Of a stretch of DNA of 6,499 nt, positions 1-6,247 are shown piece by piece. The translations under genes and the position numbers were made by a program. Within the stretch, counting starts at the first letter, position 1; each line of letters starts with the position of its first letter. Origin of the DNA: an uncultured Demequina sp. (GTDB lineage: Bacteria; Actinomycetota; Actinomycetes; Actinomycetales; Demequinaceae); the NCBI GenBank assembly GCA_937925595.1, contig CALALQ010000428.1, positions 1 through 6,499 of the forward strand. The letters are read 5' to 3'. The notes under the pieces are model-generated. The model had not been told where the DNA came from, ran no database searches, and worked only from the letters and a program-made list of their open reading frames with translations.

Positions 1-2375
1 TGCGGGCGCGGCGTGAAGTTACTGGCTAGGCCCGGGAGGGTCAGATGTTCGCCGGCGGCCGAGTAGTCGCGCAGCACGAGGCTGTTGAAACGGCGGTTGT
101 ACTCGTCGTGCAGGCGGGCCGCACGCTCGGGTTCCTCCCACACCCACTCCGCGAACCGCGCCTGCAGGGCCTGCCCCTTCTCCTGCGCGGCTTCCGTCTC
201 GACCGCGTTGGGGACCAGGCGCTCGCGCCCCTCGACGTCGATGACCGTATCGCGCACGATCAGGTCGCGCTGCTCCATGAGCGCGGCGGCGATGTCGGTT
301 GCGGGGCGGCGTTCGGTGCCCCACTCGTTGGTGGCGCGGATGCCCCACCGCTGGCCGCGCACGTCCCACTTCCCGGGCAGCGGGTTTTCCACGGTGACGG
401 AGTTGTCATGGAGGATCTCGCGCAGGAACGCCTGATGCGTGGCGGCGTCGACCCAGACCGCGCCCAGGCGCGCCTCGATCTCCTCCATGCCGATCGGGTC
501 GGGAAGCACCGCGCGCAGCGCATCGACGTTCACCTGCAGGTGCGGGGCATCCGCGGCCGCCGCGATCGCCTCGTCGAGCTTCACGCGCACGTTGCCGGAG
601 AGGTACTCGGCGGCGGGAACGATCCGGCCCGTGGTGGGGTCGTCATAGACGAGGGCGCCCAGCTGCGCGCGGGCGTCTTCCTCGTCGACGCCGAGAAGGT
701 CCGCGATCAGCTCGAGGTCGGCACCTCCGGTGCGGTCCAGGCTCAGCGCGAGCGCGTCCTGCGCGGTGTCGGCACCTTGGGCGATGTAGCGCGGCGCGAC
801 GACGCGCTCGGTGAGGAGCGTGGCGGGGACGGCGGTGCGGGTCTGCTCGTCAAAGCGTTCCAGCGCCATGGTCAGCGGCGCGAACGGATCGTCGCGCATG
901 AGACTGACCGCTTTCGGCATGACGCGCGCGAGGATCTCTTCCCCGGTCTCGGAGTCGGTGCGGCCCGTGGAGCGCTCGTTGAACCGGTTGATCGGGCCGT
1001 AGGCGTCGACGTAGGCGCGGTAGTCGGCCAGCAGCGCATGCCGCTGCGCCGTGAGGTCGTCGGTGTCCTCTGACTCGTGCGCCTCGCTCGTGACCAGGGC
1101 GCGGGCCTGGTCGCGAAGGCGCAGGAGCGCGGTGAGCTCGCGAGCGTGCGTGCGTGGCACCTTCAGCGGTGTCAGCGCGCCGTCGGCGACCGTGGCGAAC
1201 TCTCCCCCGCCCTGATCAACGATGGTTCCGTCCCACAGCGCAGGGTCAGCCTCCACGCGCGTGTCCCGCTCGGCGGCGACGTCAGCGCTTGGCGCCGCCA
1301 TCATCAGCCCGCGCTCCATGCCGCTCGTGGTGATGTCGACCAGGGCTGTGTGCAGCTGCGCGGCCGCGGTCTCGAGATCTCCGCGGACCTGCAGCGTGAT
1401 CGACCCGTGGATGCCGGTTCCCACCTCGAGCACGCCGAGGATGTGGTCCGGTCGGTTGTCGAAGTAGGAGTTGACGTAGACCTTCTCCCCGTCGAGAATC
1501 CGCGGGGTGACGCTCTCCCAAGTCGCATCCACCGGGTCGGCGCCGGGCTCTCGTCGACGAAGGATCAGCAGGTCCGTGACGGCCTCGGTGCCGGCGGCGC
1601 GTCGATGCGCGCCAGTGGGCAGGCGCACCGCTCCGACCAGGTCGGCCATGGCGCTCATCTCGCGGCGAGCGGCAGGGTTCTGCGCGTCGAGGGTGAACCG
1701 GCTCGTCAGCACGGCCACGAGCCCGCCCGGGCGGGTCAGGGCGAGGGACTTGATGATGAAGTGGTTGTGCATCGAGTGCCCGCCACGGTTGTGCGTGGAA
1801 TCGTGCAGCGCGACGTCGGCGAACGGGACGTTGCCGATCGCCGCGTCGAACGACGCCCGCTGCAAGCGGGTGTCTGCGAACGACTCGGTGCGCACGTGCG
1901 CGGCCGGGTACAGGGCCCGGGAGATGGCGGCGGTGAGTGGGTCCATCTCAACACCGGTCATCTCGGCGCCGGCGGGCGCCATGCCCATGAAGGTCCCGGC
2001 GCCGCTTCCCGGCTCGAGCACCCGGCCGCTCTCGAACCCGAGGCGCTGCATCGCCTCCCACATCGCTTTCACGTAGGCGGGGTCGGTGTAGTGCGCGTTG
2101 ATCGTCGTCCGACGTGCCGCGGTCAGCTCGTCCTCGGTCAGGATGGTCTGCAGCTGCTCGCGCTCACGCGCCCAGTCGTCGCGGCGTTCGTCGAACACCT
2201 CCGGGATGGCGCCCCAGCTCGACCACCGAGCCAGCACCGCCTGCTCCCCCGCAGTCGCCGGCCGCCCCTCCGCCTCGAGCACGCGGATGGTCTCGACGGC
2301 GGCGATATTCGCTCGGAACCGCGCCTTCGCACCCGAGGGCGCGAGATCCTCCTGCTCGGTAGGACGAAAGCTCAG
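1..2375 (-). CDS. N-6 adenine DNA methylase, N-terminal part of a large methylase-helicase (runs off the left edge)
   Basis: This gene encodes the first 791 residues of a large mobile-element protein that is predicted to methylate adenine in DNA and then continue into a helicase. The frame is open to the window edge. From the proposed CTG start, HYTDPAYV lies at about 95-102, the SAM-binding motif I EPGSGAGTF at 121-129, and the catalytic motif IV as NVPF at 182-185, inside GNVPF. MHNHFIIKSL and LTRPGGLVAVLTSR follow and complete the Rossmann methylase fold. Further on are YGPINRFN (459-466), EYNRRFN (about 758-764) and LTLPGL (near 778-783). In related element-borne proteins these precede the helicase motifs, which are not visible here. 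The start is inferred: CTG at 2375 overlaps the upstream TGA as CTGA, GAGGGG lies just before it, and SFRPTEQEDLAPSG resembles the family N-terminus as I recall it. No ATG or GTG occurs near it. An alternative is that translation enters in frame from the ORF starting at 3032. Such proteins are typical of actinobacterial conjugative elements. An anti-restriction role like that of phage P1 DarB is an inference only. Confidence 0.9.
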   Translation of the reverse strand, partial: MSFRPTEQEDLAPSGAKARFRANIAAVETIRVLEAEGRPATAGEQAVLARWSSWGAIPEVFDERRDDWAREREQLQTILTEDELTAARRTTINAHYTDPAYVKAMWEAMQRLGFESGRVLEPGSGAGTFMGMAPAGAEMTGVEMDPLTAAISRALYPAAHVRTESFADTRLQRASFDAAIGNVPFADVALHDSTHNRGGHSMHNHFIIKSLALTRPGGLVAVLTSRFTLDAQNPAARREMSAMADLVGAVRLPTGAHRRAAGTEAVTDLLILRRREPGADPVDATWESVTPRILDGEKVYVNSYFDNRPDHILGVLEVGTGIHGSITLQVRGDLETAAAQLHTALVDITTSGMERGLMMAAPSADVAAERDTRVEADPALWDGTIVDQGGGEFATVADGALTPLKVPRTHARELTALLRLRDQARALVTSEAHESEDTDDLTAQRHALLADYRAYVDAYGPINRFNERSTGRTDSETGEEILARVMPKAVSLMRDDPFAPLTMALERFDEQTRTAVPATLLTERVVAPRYIAQGADTAQDALALSLDRTGGADLELIADLLGVDEEDARAQLGALVYDDPTTGRIVPAAEYLSGNVRVKLDEAIAAAADAPHLQVNVDALRAVLPDPIGMEEIEARLGAVWVDAATHQAFLREILHDNSVTVENPLPGKWDVRGQRWGIRATNEWGTERRPATDIAAALMEQRDLIVRDTVIDVEGRERLVPNAVETEAAQEKGQALQARFAEWVWEEPERAARLHDEYNRRFNSLVLRDYSAAGEHLTLPGLASNFTPRP

Positions 2376-2845
2376 TACCCCTCGGGGATCTTCGCTTCCA
2401 GCTCGACGATCCGCGCCAGTGTCTGCTGCATCTGCGCCAGGCGTTCCTCGTACACCGCGGTCAGCAGCGCCGAGTCCGGGTCGCTCTGATCCTCCTGCAG
2501 GTGCCGGATCTGCTGCTCGAGCTCCGCCCGATCGGGTAGCTCCCCCAGCTCCTGCGACGCCGCTTCCACCTCGTCGTACTCCACCTGCTCCGGCGCCAGC
2601 CACACCAGGTCCTTCAGCGCGACCTCCTCGGCCTGCTTCCGGATCGCGTTCAACCGCCCCACCTGGTCGAGGTAGTTCGGCGACGGCTGGTGCTCCTGCT
2701 CGAGAATCATCGACAGGCTCGCCACCCGCTCCGACACCTGCTCCCCCAGCTCCGTGAAGAATTCGTCCGGATTCTCCAGCTGATTCACCCTGCTCGGCGC
2801 GTGCGTCGTCCAGTGCTCGCGCGCCAGGATCCCGTACCGGTTCAT
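2372..2845 (-). CDS. small acidic helical protein of a conjugative element (TnpV-like motif), function unknown
   Basis: This ORF encodes 157 residues starting MNRYGILAREHW and ending AKIPEGY. ATG at 2845 is chosen because GGAGG sits 7 nt upstream. The longer open frame upstream of it is a low-complexity R/S/T-rich shadow of the neighbouring ORF. The protein is rich in E, L and Q and looks mostly helical, with a probable coiled coil at the C-terminal half (RAELEQQIRHLQEDQ and RLAQMQQTLARIVELE). The stretch VGRLNAIRKQAEEVALKDL resembles, from memory, the core of TnpV-family proteins of mobile elements. This is a weak family suggestion without a known biochemical role. Its TGA overlaps the proposed CTG start of the methylase by 4 nt, so the two are probably translationally coupled. 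I see no signal peptide or membrane segment. The amino-acid composition in this frame is far more protein-like than in the methylase frame, which is also open here. Confidence 0.78.
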   Translation of the reverse strand: MNRYGILAREHWTTHAPSRVNQLENPDEFFTELGEQVSERVASLSMILEQEHQPSPNYLDQVGRLNAIRKQAEEVALKDLVWLAPEQVEYDEVEAASQELGELPDRAELEQQIRHLQEDQSDPDSALLTAVYEERLAQMQQTLARIVELEAKIPEGY

Positions 2846-3032
2846 CGACAACCTCCATGTACTCGTCGAAGTCGAATGCCAACTGCCCGTCGACGAGCTG
2901 CTGCTCGACGGTGCTGAGCGGCGCCGCGCGCGTCTGCGCGACGTTCTCGTCGGCTTGCTGCTCGGAAAGCCCCCACAGATCGAAGACACCCTGTCCCTCG
3001 TGCGGCTTCCGCGCGCGACGACGTGACGCCAT
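2846..3032 (-). CDS. short hydrophilic ORF upstream, without its own stop codon
   Basis: ATG at 3032 is preceded by a strong AGGGAGG ribosome-binding site and, 18 nt upstream, by an in-frame TGA (3050-3048). The product begins MASRRRARKPHEG, continues QGVFDLWGLSEQQADENV, and reaches QLAFDFDEYM near 2856. The composition is a basic N-terminus followed by an acidic, polar body, and it looks like real protein to about this point. The family is not recognised, but a short ORF of this style commonly precedes the helical gene and the methylase in such elements (recollection). The odd feature is the end. The frame contains no stop and stays open through all of the 2845-2372 gene, where its translation becomes G/A/R-rich, and then runs directly into the methylase. 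The end given here is therefore where convincing coding stops, not a termination codon. A one-base indel near 2846-2870 would bring it to the TGA at 2844-2842, giving an ATGA overlap with the next gene. Confidence 0.5.
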
Positions 3033-3101
3033 CCCCGCCTCCCTCAGTCAGACCTGAGTTCGACGCTATCCAGCGTGATTTTCGCCCTACTCGGCTCGTA
3101 C

Positions 3102-3118
3102 CCGCAGCGTCGCTGCGG
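3102..3118. repeat. 7-bp perfect hairpin between recombinase and the methylase cluster
   Basis: CCGCAGC and GCTGCGG form a perfect 7-bp stem with a 3-nt loop (GTC), 29 nt downstream of the recombinase stop and 70 nt upstream of the next start. No T-run follows on either strand, so it is not a classical intrinsic terminator. It could attenuate transcription between the recombinase and the methylase cluster, or be chance in GC-rich DNA. Confidence 0.3.
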
Positions 3119-3146
3119 ATGAACCGGAGTCGACCCTCGGCGATCA

Positions 3147-3755
3147 TCACTCCCCCGCCTTCGGTGGTTGGCGCTTGTTGTGTCGGTCGACGGCCCGGTA
3201 AACACCGGTCCGTGAGGTGTTGAACATGTGCGCGATCTCGGCGACCGCGAGGTCCCCTGCGGCCATGTGCTTCGCGATGCTCTCGTCCTGCCGCTCCGTC
3301 AGCTTTGGGCGCCGGCCCTTCAGCTTCGCCCGCACCTTGGGCCTGGCCATTGCTTCTCGCGTGCGGATGCTGATCCATCCGCCCTCCGCCTCGGCAACCG
3401 CGGCGAGGATGGTGAAGAACAGCTTCGCCATCGGGTCCTTCGGGTCGTACGGGGTCGTGCCGTTCTGAAAGATCACCCCGGCATCCGTTAGGCGGCGGAC
3501 CACCTCGAGCGCGCCTTCCGTGTTCCGTGCGAGACGGTCGAGCGCTGGAACGACGAAGGTGTCGCCCTCTCGCACCGCGGCAAGGGCGTTATCCAGTCCG
3601 GTGCGGGTCATCTTCGCGCCGCTGAAGCCGACGTCGCTGTAGATCCGGTCCTCCGGCACGCCGAGCTCGAGCAGCCGAGCCACCTGCCGCTCGGCGTCTT
3701 GCTCGATCGTTGAGACGCGTGCGTATCCGACCTTCATAAGCGGAGCGTATCGCAT
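3147..3755 (-). CDS. small serine recombinase (resolvase/invertase family)
   Basis: This is a 202-residue site-specific recombinase that cuts and rejoins DNA through a serine-phosphate intermediate. It is the usual length for the Tn3 resolvase/DNA invertase family. The N-terminal catalytic domain has GYARVST (10-16) with catalytic Ser15 and Arg13, then SDVGFSG, then the active-site segment LDRLARN (72-78). FFTILAAVAEAE starts the dimer helix, RTREAMARPKVRAKLKGRRPKL (about 131-152) is the linker, and a C-terminal HTH of about 155-193 ends TGVYRAVDRHN. The start at 3755 has AAGGG upstream with good spacing. ATG at 3737 (MKVGYARVST) matches the typical family N-terminus but lacks a ribosome-binding site, so the first six residues are uncertain. 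In the dimer helix, EGGWISIRTR replaces the more usual acidic/LI sequence (commonly EADLI), so activity is likely but not assured. The gene is probably a resolvase or invertase of the mobile element. An inverted repeat covers its start region. Confidence 0.95.
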   Translation of the reverse strand: MRYAPLMKVGYARVSTIEQDAERQVARLLELGVPEDRIYSDVGFSGAKMTRTGLDNALAAVREGDTFVVPALDRLARNTEGALEVVRRLTDAGVIFQNGTTPYDPKDPMAKLFFTILAAVAEAEGGWISIRTREAMARPKVRAKLKGRRPKLTERQDESIAKHMAAGDLAVAEIAHMFNTSRTGVYRAVDRHNKRQPPKAGE

Positions 3756-3801
3756 AGGCCACCCTTAACGGTATGAGCTATCGGACGCCTATGCGGTACG
3801 A
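3745..3801. promoter_or_regulatory. inverted repeat over the recombinase start, candidate res/operator site
   Basis: GCGTATCGCATAGGC (3745-3759) and GCCTATGCGGTACGA (3787-3801) are reverse complements at 13 of 15 positions, separated by 27 bp. The left arm covers the recombinase ATG at 3755. A GTAT tetramer recurs at 3723, 3747 and 3771, exactly 24 bp apart, with GTAC at 3796. Small resolvases often bind paired sites next to their own gene and repress themselves, so a recombination or autoregulatory site is reasonable. The sequence is not matched to any characterised res site, and the 24-bp spacing of so short a word may be chance. Confidence 0.4.
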
Positions 3802-4162
3802 CACCGAGTCGCGGAATCTCGCGGAAGTCATGTCAGAGGGCCGACGGCCCTCGATGTACCGGATAGCGATCCCCATCCGGACACCTTTCCCACCGGGGTT
3901 TCGCATCACGTCGACCCGCCAATCCGCGGGATCTTGTCGATGACCTCGCATCCGGTGCGAAACCCATCGGTTTCGCCCCACGCGGCGCGGGTCGAGCGGG
4001 TCGGAGTGGATCCGGCGCACTCAGCGGATTATCACAGGCGCGACGCTGCGATAGCAGACGAGATGACTTCGTCGCATTGCGGGGGTCGGTAGTAGTCGGA
4101 CGCACCGCACAAACGATGAGCGATCTAGACCCAGCCTGACCGCGCCCCTGCGATCGGGATTG
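3756..4162. other. about 400 bp with no convincing gene, likely decayed junction DNA
   Basis: Apart from the inverted repeat and a 26-bp palindrome described separately, this stretch holds only weak coding signals. On the minus strand one frame ends EVIDKIPRIGGST with TGA at 3908-3906. This overlaps, as TGATG, an ATG at 3906 opening a 42-residue frame (MRNPGGKGVRMGIAIRYIEG, stop at 3778). The codons of both are GC3-rich and could be gene remnants, but each is short, unrecognised and lacks a clear ribosome-binding site. No tRNA, integrase attachment duplication or insertion sequence was recognised. It lies between mobile-element-type genes on the left and chromosomal-type genes on the right, so an element boundary may lie inside it. 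Confidence 0.5.
3954..3979. repeat. 26-bp palindrome, left copy
   Basis: GGTGCGAAACC, a 4-nt centre CATC and GGTTTCGCCCC form arms of 11 bp with a single mismatch. The right copy at 4921-4946 is identical at 22 of 26 positions. It could be a bidirectional terminator hairpin, an operator, or a dispersed REP-like unit. It lies 183 nt past the stop of the regulator remnant on the minus strand. Confidence 0.65.
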
Positions 4163-4402
4163 TCAGGTCATCGAGCTTCTGAAGACTCTCCATAGCAACA
4201 TGGCGACGGCAATCCGCTCGCGGCCTGCCGCTGATGTTAGATCGACGCCGAGGGTCTGACTGATTCGAGTGATCCTGCTCTGCAAGCTGCTGTGGTGGAA
4301 ATTTGTGGCTCGCGCCGCTGAACGCAGGGAATCCGCGTGAAGGTAGTGGTCCAAGATCTCGATGCTCTCCGCCCCTTGTGGGCCGGTCGCTAGCCGCTCG
4401 AG
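4163..4402 (-). pseudogene. PucR/CdaR-type transcriptional regulator, C-terminal HTH remnant
   Basis: The open frame runs from just after a TAA at 4405-4403 to TGA at 4165-4163. It reads LERLATGPQGAES, then LDHYLHADSLRSAARATNF, HHSSLQSRITRISQTLG and VDLTSAAGRERIAVAM. This matches the C-terminal HTH pattern of PucR/CdaR regulators: a helix with a conserved YL, then AA, then vH-x2-L-x2-R-x2-RI-x4-G-x-DL. Full proteins have several hundred residues before this domain, all missing here, and no good start with a ribosome-binding site exists. TTG at 4354 would give only 63 residues. The break coincides with that of the adjacent kinase remnant, which points to a deletion rather than point decay. Such regulators often control purine, glycerate or sugar catabolism genes, so the neighbouring kinase may have been its target. 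The residual DNA-binding domain is probably not expressed. Confidence 0.75.
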
Positions 4403-4411
4403 TTACTCGAG
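4391..4411. other. head-to-head junction of two truncated genes (deletion scar)
   Basis: The regulator remnant (minus) and the kinase remnant (plus) both lose family-like sequence here. The kinase frame is closed by TAG at 4391-4393 and the regulator frame by TAA at 4405-4403. Two CTCGAG hexamers at 4397-4402 and 4406-4411, separated by TTA, sit on the junction and could have provided short homology. Confidence 0.6.
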
Positions 4412-4900
4412 GCCTTGCCGGCGGGAGTTACCGCGAGCGTAGACGCGAACATCCGCCCGGCTCTCGTGGGCGGGCAGAGAGACGCGCTCGCGCGTTTCGA
4501 GCGGGTCGCGGCGTCCTGCGAGATCGTCAAGCTCAGTGACGAGGACGCCGAATGGCTGTACCCGACAATGCACCTCGACGGCGTGCTAGCCCGACTGCTT
4601 GAGCTCGGCGCGCAGCTCGCAGTGGTTACGCGCGGAGGCGAAGGGCTGCTGCTCGCCTCCTCCGTCGCGCGCGTCACCGTGCCCGCCGAAAGCATCGTGG
4701 TCGCCGACACGATCGGCGCGGGCGATTCCGCGATGGGCGCGATCCTCGACGAGGCTCACCGGCAGGGGCTGGGTGCGTCAAACGGGATGCTCGTCGACGA
4801 ACCATCGCTCCACGCAATTGGGCAGTGGGCGGCGCGGGTCGCGGGAGTTACAACATCCCGCTCAGGCGCGAATCCTCCAACCAGCGCTGAACTCCGTTAA
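4394..4900 (+). pseudogene. PfkB-family sugar kinase (fructokinase-like), N-terminally truncated
   Basis: The frame opens after TAG at 4391-4393 with PLELLEALPAGV and ends at TAA 4898-4900. It contains SVDANIRPALVG, a form of the DPNIRP segment typical of fructokinases. VVTRGGEG and the second PfkB signature DTIGAGDSAMGA follow, with the catalytic base aspartate at 4724-4726 and the GAG anion hole just before it. The C-terminus TSRSGANPPTSAE matches the usual fructokinase end. In intact enzymes about 120-140 residues come first, including the first PfkB signature and sugar-binding residues; these are absent. TTG at 4415 could start a 161-residue product, but it would lack the substrate lid. 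The intact enzyme would phosphorylate a sugar such as fructose with ATP; this remnant is not expected to. The remaining reading frame has no frameshift or stop, so the truncation looks recent. Confidence 0.9.
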
Positions 4901-4920
4901 CCAAAAGTCAGCAGATGAAC

Positions 4921-4946
4921 GGTGCAAAACCGATCGGGTTCGCACC
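4921..4946. repeat. 26-bp palindrome, right copy; possible terminator between convergent genes
   Basis: GGTGCAAAACC, centre GATC and GGGTTCGCACC form an 11-bp-arm palindrome with two mismatches and a perfect CCGATCGG core. It is 20 nt after the kinase stop and about 80 nt past the sigma factor stop, which reads towards it. That position suits a bidirectional terminator, although no T-tract follows. It shares 22 of 26 positions with the copy at 3954-3979. Confidence 0.65.
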
Positions 4947-5026
4947 GGCAGGCCTTCGCGACCGGCGGAAGCATTACCGCGCTCGCTTGGACCGCCGAGG
5001 CTACGAGACCGCCACTCAGGACATTG

Positions 5027-6247
5027 CTAGCCGTCAGGAGAGACTGCTGCGACTTTGCCTTCGAGATGGGCGCGTTCCGCGGTGTTCTCGGTCTGTGCGG
5101 AGGCTCGGGTGAGTGCTTCAAGCGCTTCGGCGTGGCGTCCGAGCTGAGTAAGAAGGTCCGCGCGGATCGCGAGAACGTAGTGATCCTCGGGCAAGCCGTC
5201 GAGGGCATCGAGGCCTTCGGCTGGTCCGTGGACTTTCGAGAGAGCAACTACGCGTGCGGTTCGTGCGCTTTCGGCGGGGTGGATGGTCAACAGGTCGTCG
5301 TAAAGGCGAAGAATCTGCGTCCAATCCGTGTCAGCGTCGGTCGCTGCGTCGGAGTGCACCGCTTGAATTGCGGCTTGGAGTTGGTAGGGCCCGGGCCGAT
5401 GGTGGCGGAGACACTGGCGTAGGAGGCCTTGGCCTTCGGTGATTAGCTGACGGTCCCATCTTGTGCGGTCTTGCTGGGGTAGAGGGATCAGGGAGCCATC
5501 ACCATCGACGCGGGCTGCGAAGCGTGCATCGATGAGAAGGAGGAGTGCGACGAGCCCGCGAGCTTCGTTGTGCTGGGGAGCGAGTTTGAGGAGTCGTCGG
5601 GCGAGGCGGATGCCCTCGCGTGTCAGTTCGGATCGAACGAGCGCGCCGGTGGTGGGGAGATATCCCTCGTTGTAGATGCCGTAGACGACTGCGAGGGCCA
5701 CGTCGATCCTGTCGGCCCAGTGGTCGGGTTCCGGTAGGCGCATTGTGATGGTGGCCTCGCGGATCTTCGTCTTCGCACGAGCGAGCCGCTGACTGATCGT
5801 CGCGGGGCGGGCGCGGAACAGACGGGCGATCTCCAACACCGTCAGACCTCCCACGAATCGCAGGGTGAGGGCGATCTGCTGCTCGGTCGACAGGCTCGGG
5901 TGAGCGCACAGAAGGATGAGGCGTAGCTCGTCATCGAGGAGGCTGTCACCGGGCGCGGCAGCGAGTAGTGGTTCAAGGCACGCGGCATGCCGGCGAGAGG
6001 TGGCAGCGCGTCGGAGGCGGTCAATCGCGGATCGTTTGGCGGCGGTCACGATCCACGCCTGCGGACTCGGCGGCACACCGCCGGAAGGCCAGGTGGCTGC
6101 TGCACTCGCGAACGCGTCCTGTACCGCCTCCTCCACGAGATCGAAGTCGTGAAAGGTTCGCATCAAGATCGCGACCGTGCGACCGTGCTCGGCCCGGAAC
6201 GCCCGAGCGACGGCCGCACGCGCGGCCCCGTCGAGGGAATCAGCCAC
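5027..6247 (-). CDS. ECF RNA polymerase sigma factor, ECF42 type with C-terminal extension
   Basis: This encodes a 406-residue sigma factor directing core RNA polymerase to its own promoter set. Sigma-2 spans about 15-82 (AFRAEHG, DLVEEAVQDAFASA, WIVTAAKRSAIDRLRR). Sigma-4 spans about 106-165 (LRLILLCAHPSLS, ALTLRFVGGLTVLEIARLF, ATISQRLARAKTKIR). From about 180 there is the long extension that marks this group: DRIDVALAVVYGIYNEGYL with NEGY at 193-196, LVRSELTREGIRLARRLL, the RVDGDGSLIPL segment and RPGPYQLQAAI. TPR-like helices run to the C-terminus. Ordinary ECF factors are about 200 residues. In ECF42 proteins the extension is needed for function and no anti-sigma factor is usually linked. 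The start is GTG at 6247, overlapping the preceding DGPF gene by 8 nt, which implies translational coupling; there is no strong ribosome-binding site. The coding frame is intact. ECF42 regulons are often linked to stress responses in actinobacteria, but the targets here are unknown. Confidence 0.95.
   Translation of the reverse strand: MADSLDGAARAAVARAFRAEHGRTVAILMRTFHDFDLVEEAVQDAFASAAATWPSGGVPPSPQAWIVTAAKRSAIDRLRRAATSRRHAACLEPLLAAAPGDSLLDDELRLILLCAHPSLSTEQQIALTLRFVGGLTVLEIARLFRARPATISQRLARAKTKIREATITMRLPEPDHWADRIDVALAVVYGIYNEGYLPTTGALVRSELTREGIRLARRLLKLAPQHNEARGLVALLLLIDARFAARVDGDGSLIPLPQQDRTRWDRQLITEGQGLLRQCLRHHRPGPYQLQAAIQAVHSDAATDADTDWTQILRLYDDLLTIHPAESARTARVVALSKVHGPAEGLDALDGLPEDHYVLAIRADLLTQLGRHAEALEALTRASAQTENTAERAHLEGKVAAVSPDG

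Noticed and set aside
45..2489. Two long plus-strand open frames (45-1073 and 1077-2489) and several shorter ones.
   Set aside because: They lie antisense to the methylase frame, which has recognisable motifs. Their translations are V/R/G/H-rich and resemble no family.
2842..3147. A minus-strand ORF starting MIAEGRLRFIRSD at 3147, overlapping the recombinase stop as TGATG.
   Set aside because: After about 18 codons the codon choice stops looking like coding, and from about 3030 it is an R/A-rich shadow of the better-supported ORF. A very short peptide cannot be excluded.
3954..3979. The palindrome as an actinobacterial SOS box.
   Set aside because: Its half-site does not match the GAAC-n4-GTTC core, and no DNA-damage gene is adjacent.
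3778..4105. Minus-strand ORFs of 80 and 90 residues.
   Set aside because: They overlap each other and include the palindrome and the inverted repeat. They have weak starts and resemble no known protein.
4599..5030. Second plus-strand ORF overlapping the kinase remnant.
   Set aside because: It is R/S/P-rich without motifs, while the kinase frame carries the GAGD signature.
4897..5422. ORFs antisense to or out of frame with the sigma factor's 3' end (both strands).
   Set aside because: The sigma factor frame here is continuous and family-like, and the others are compositional shadows.
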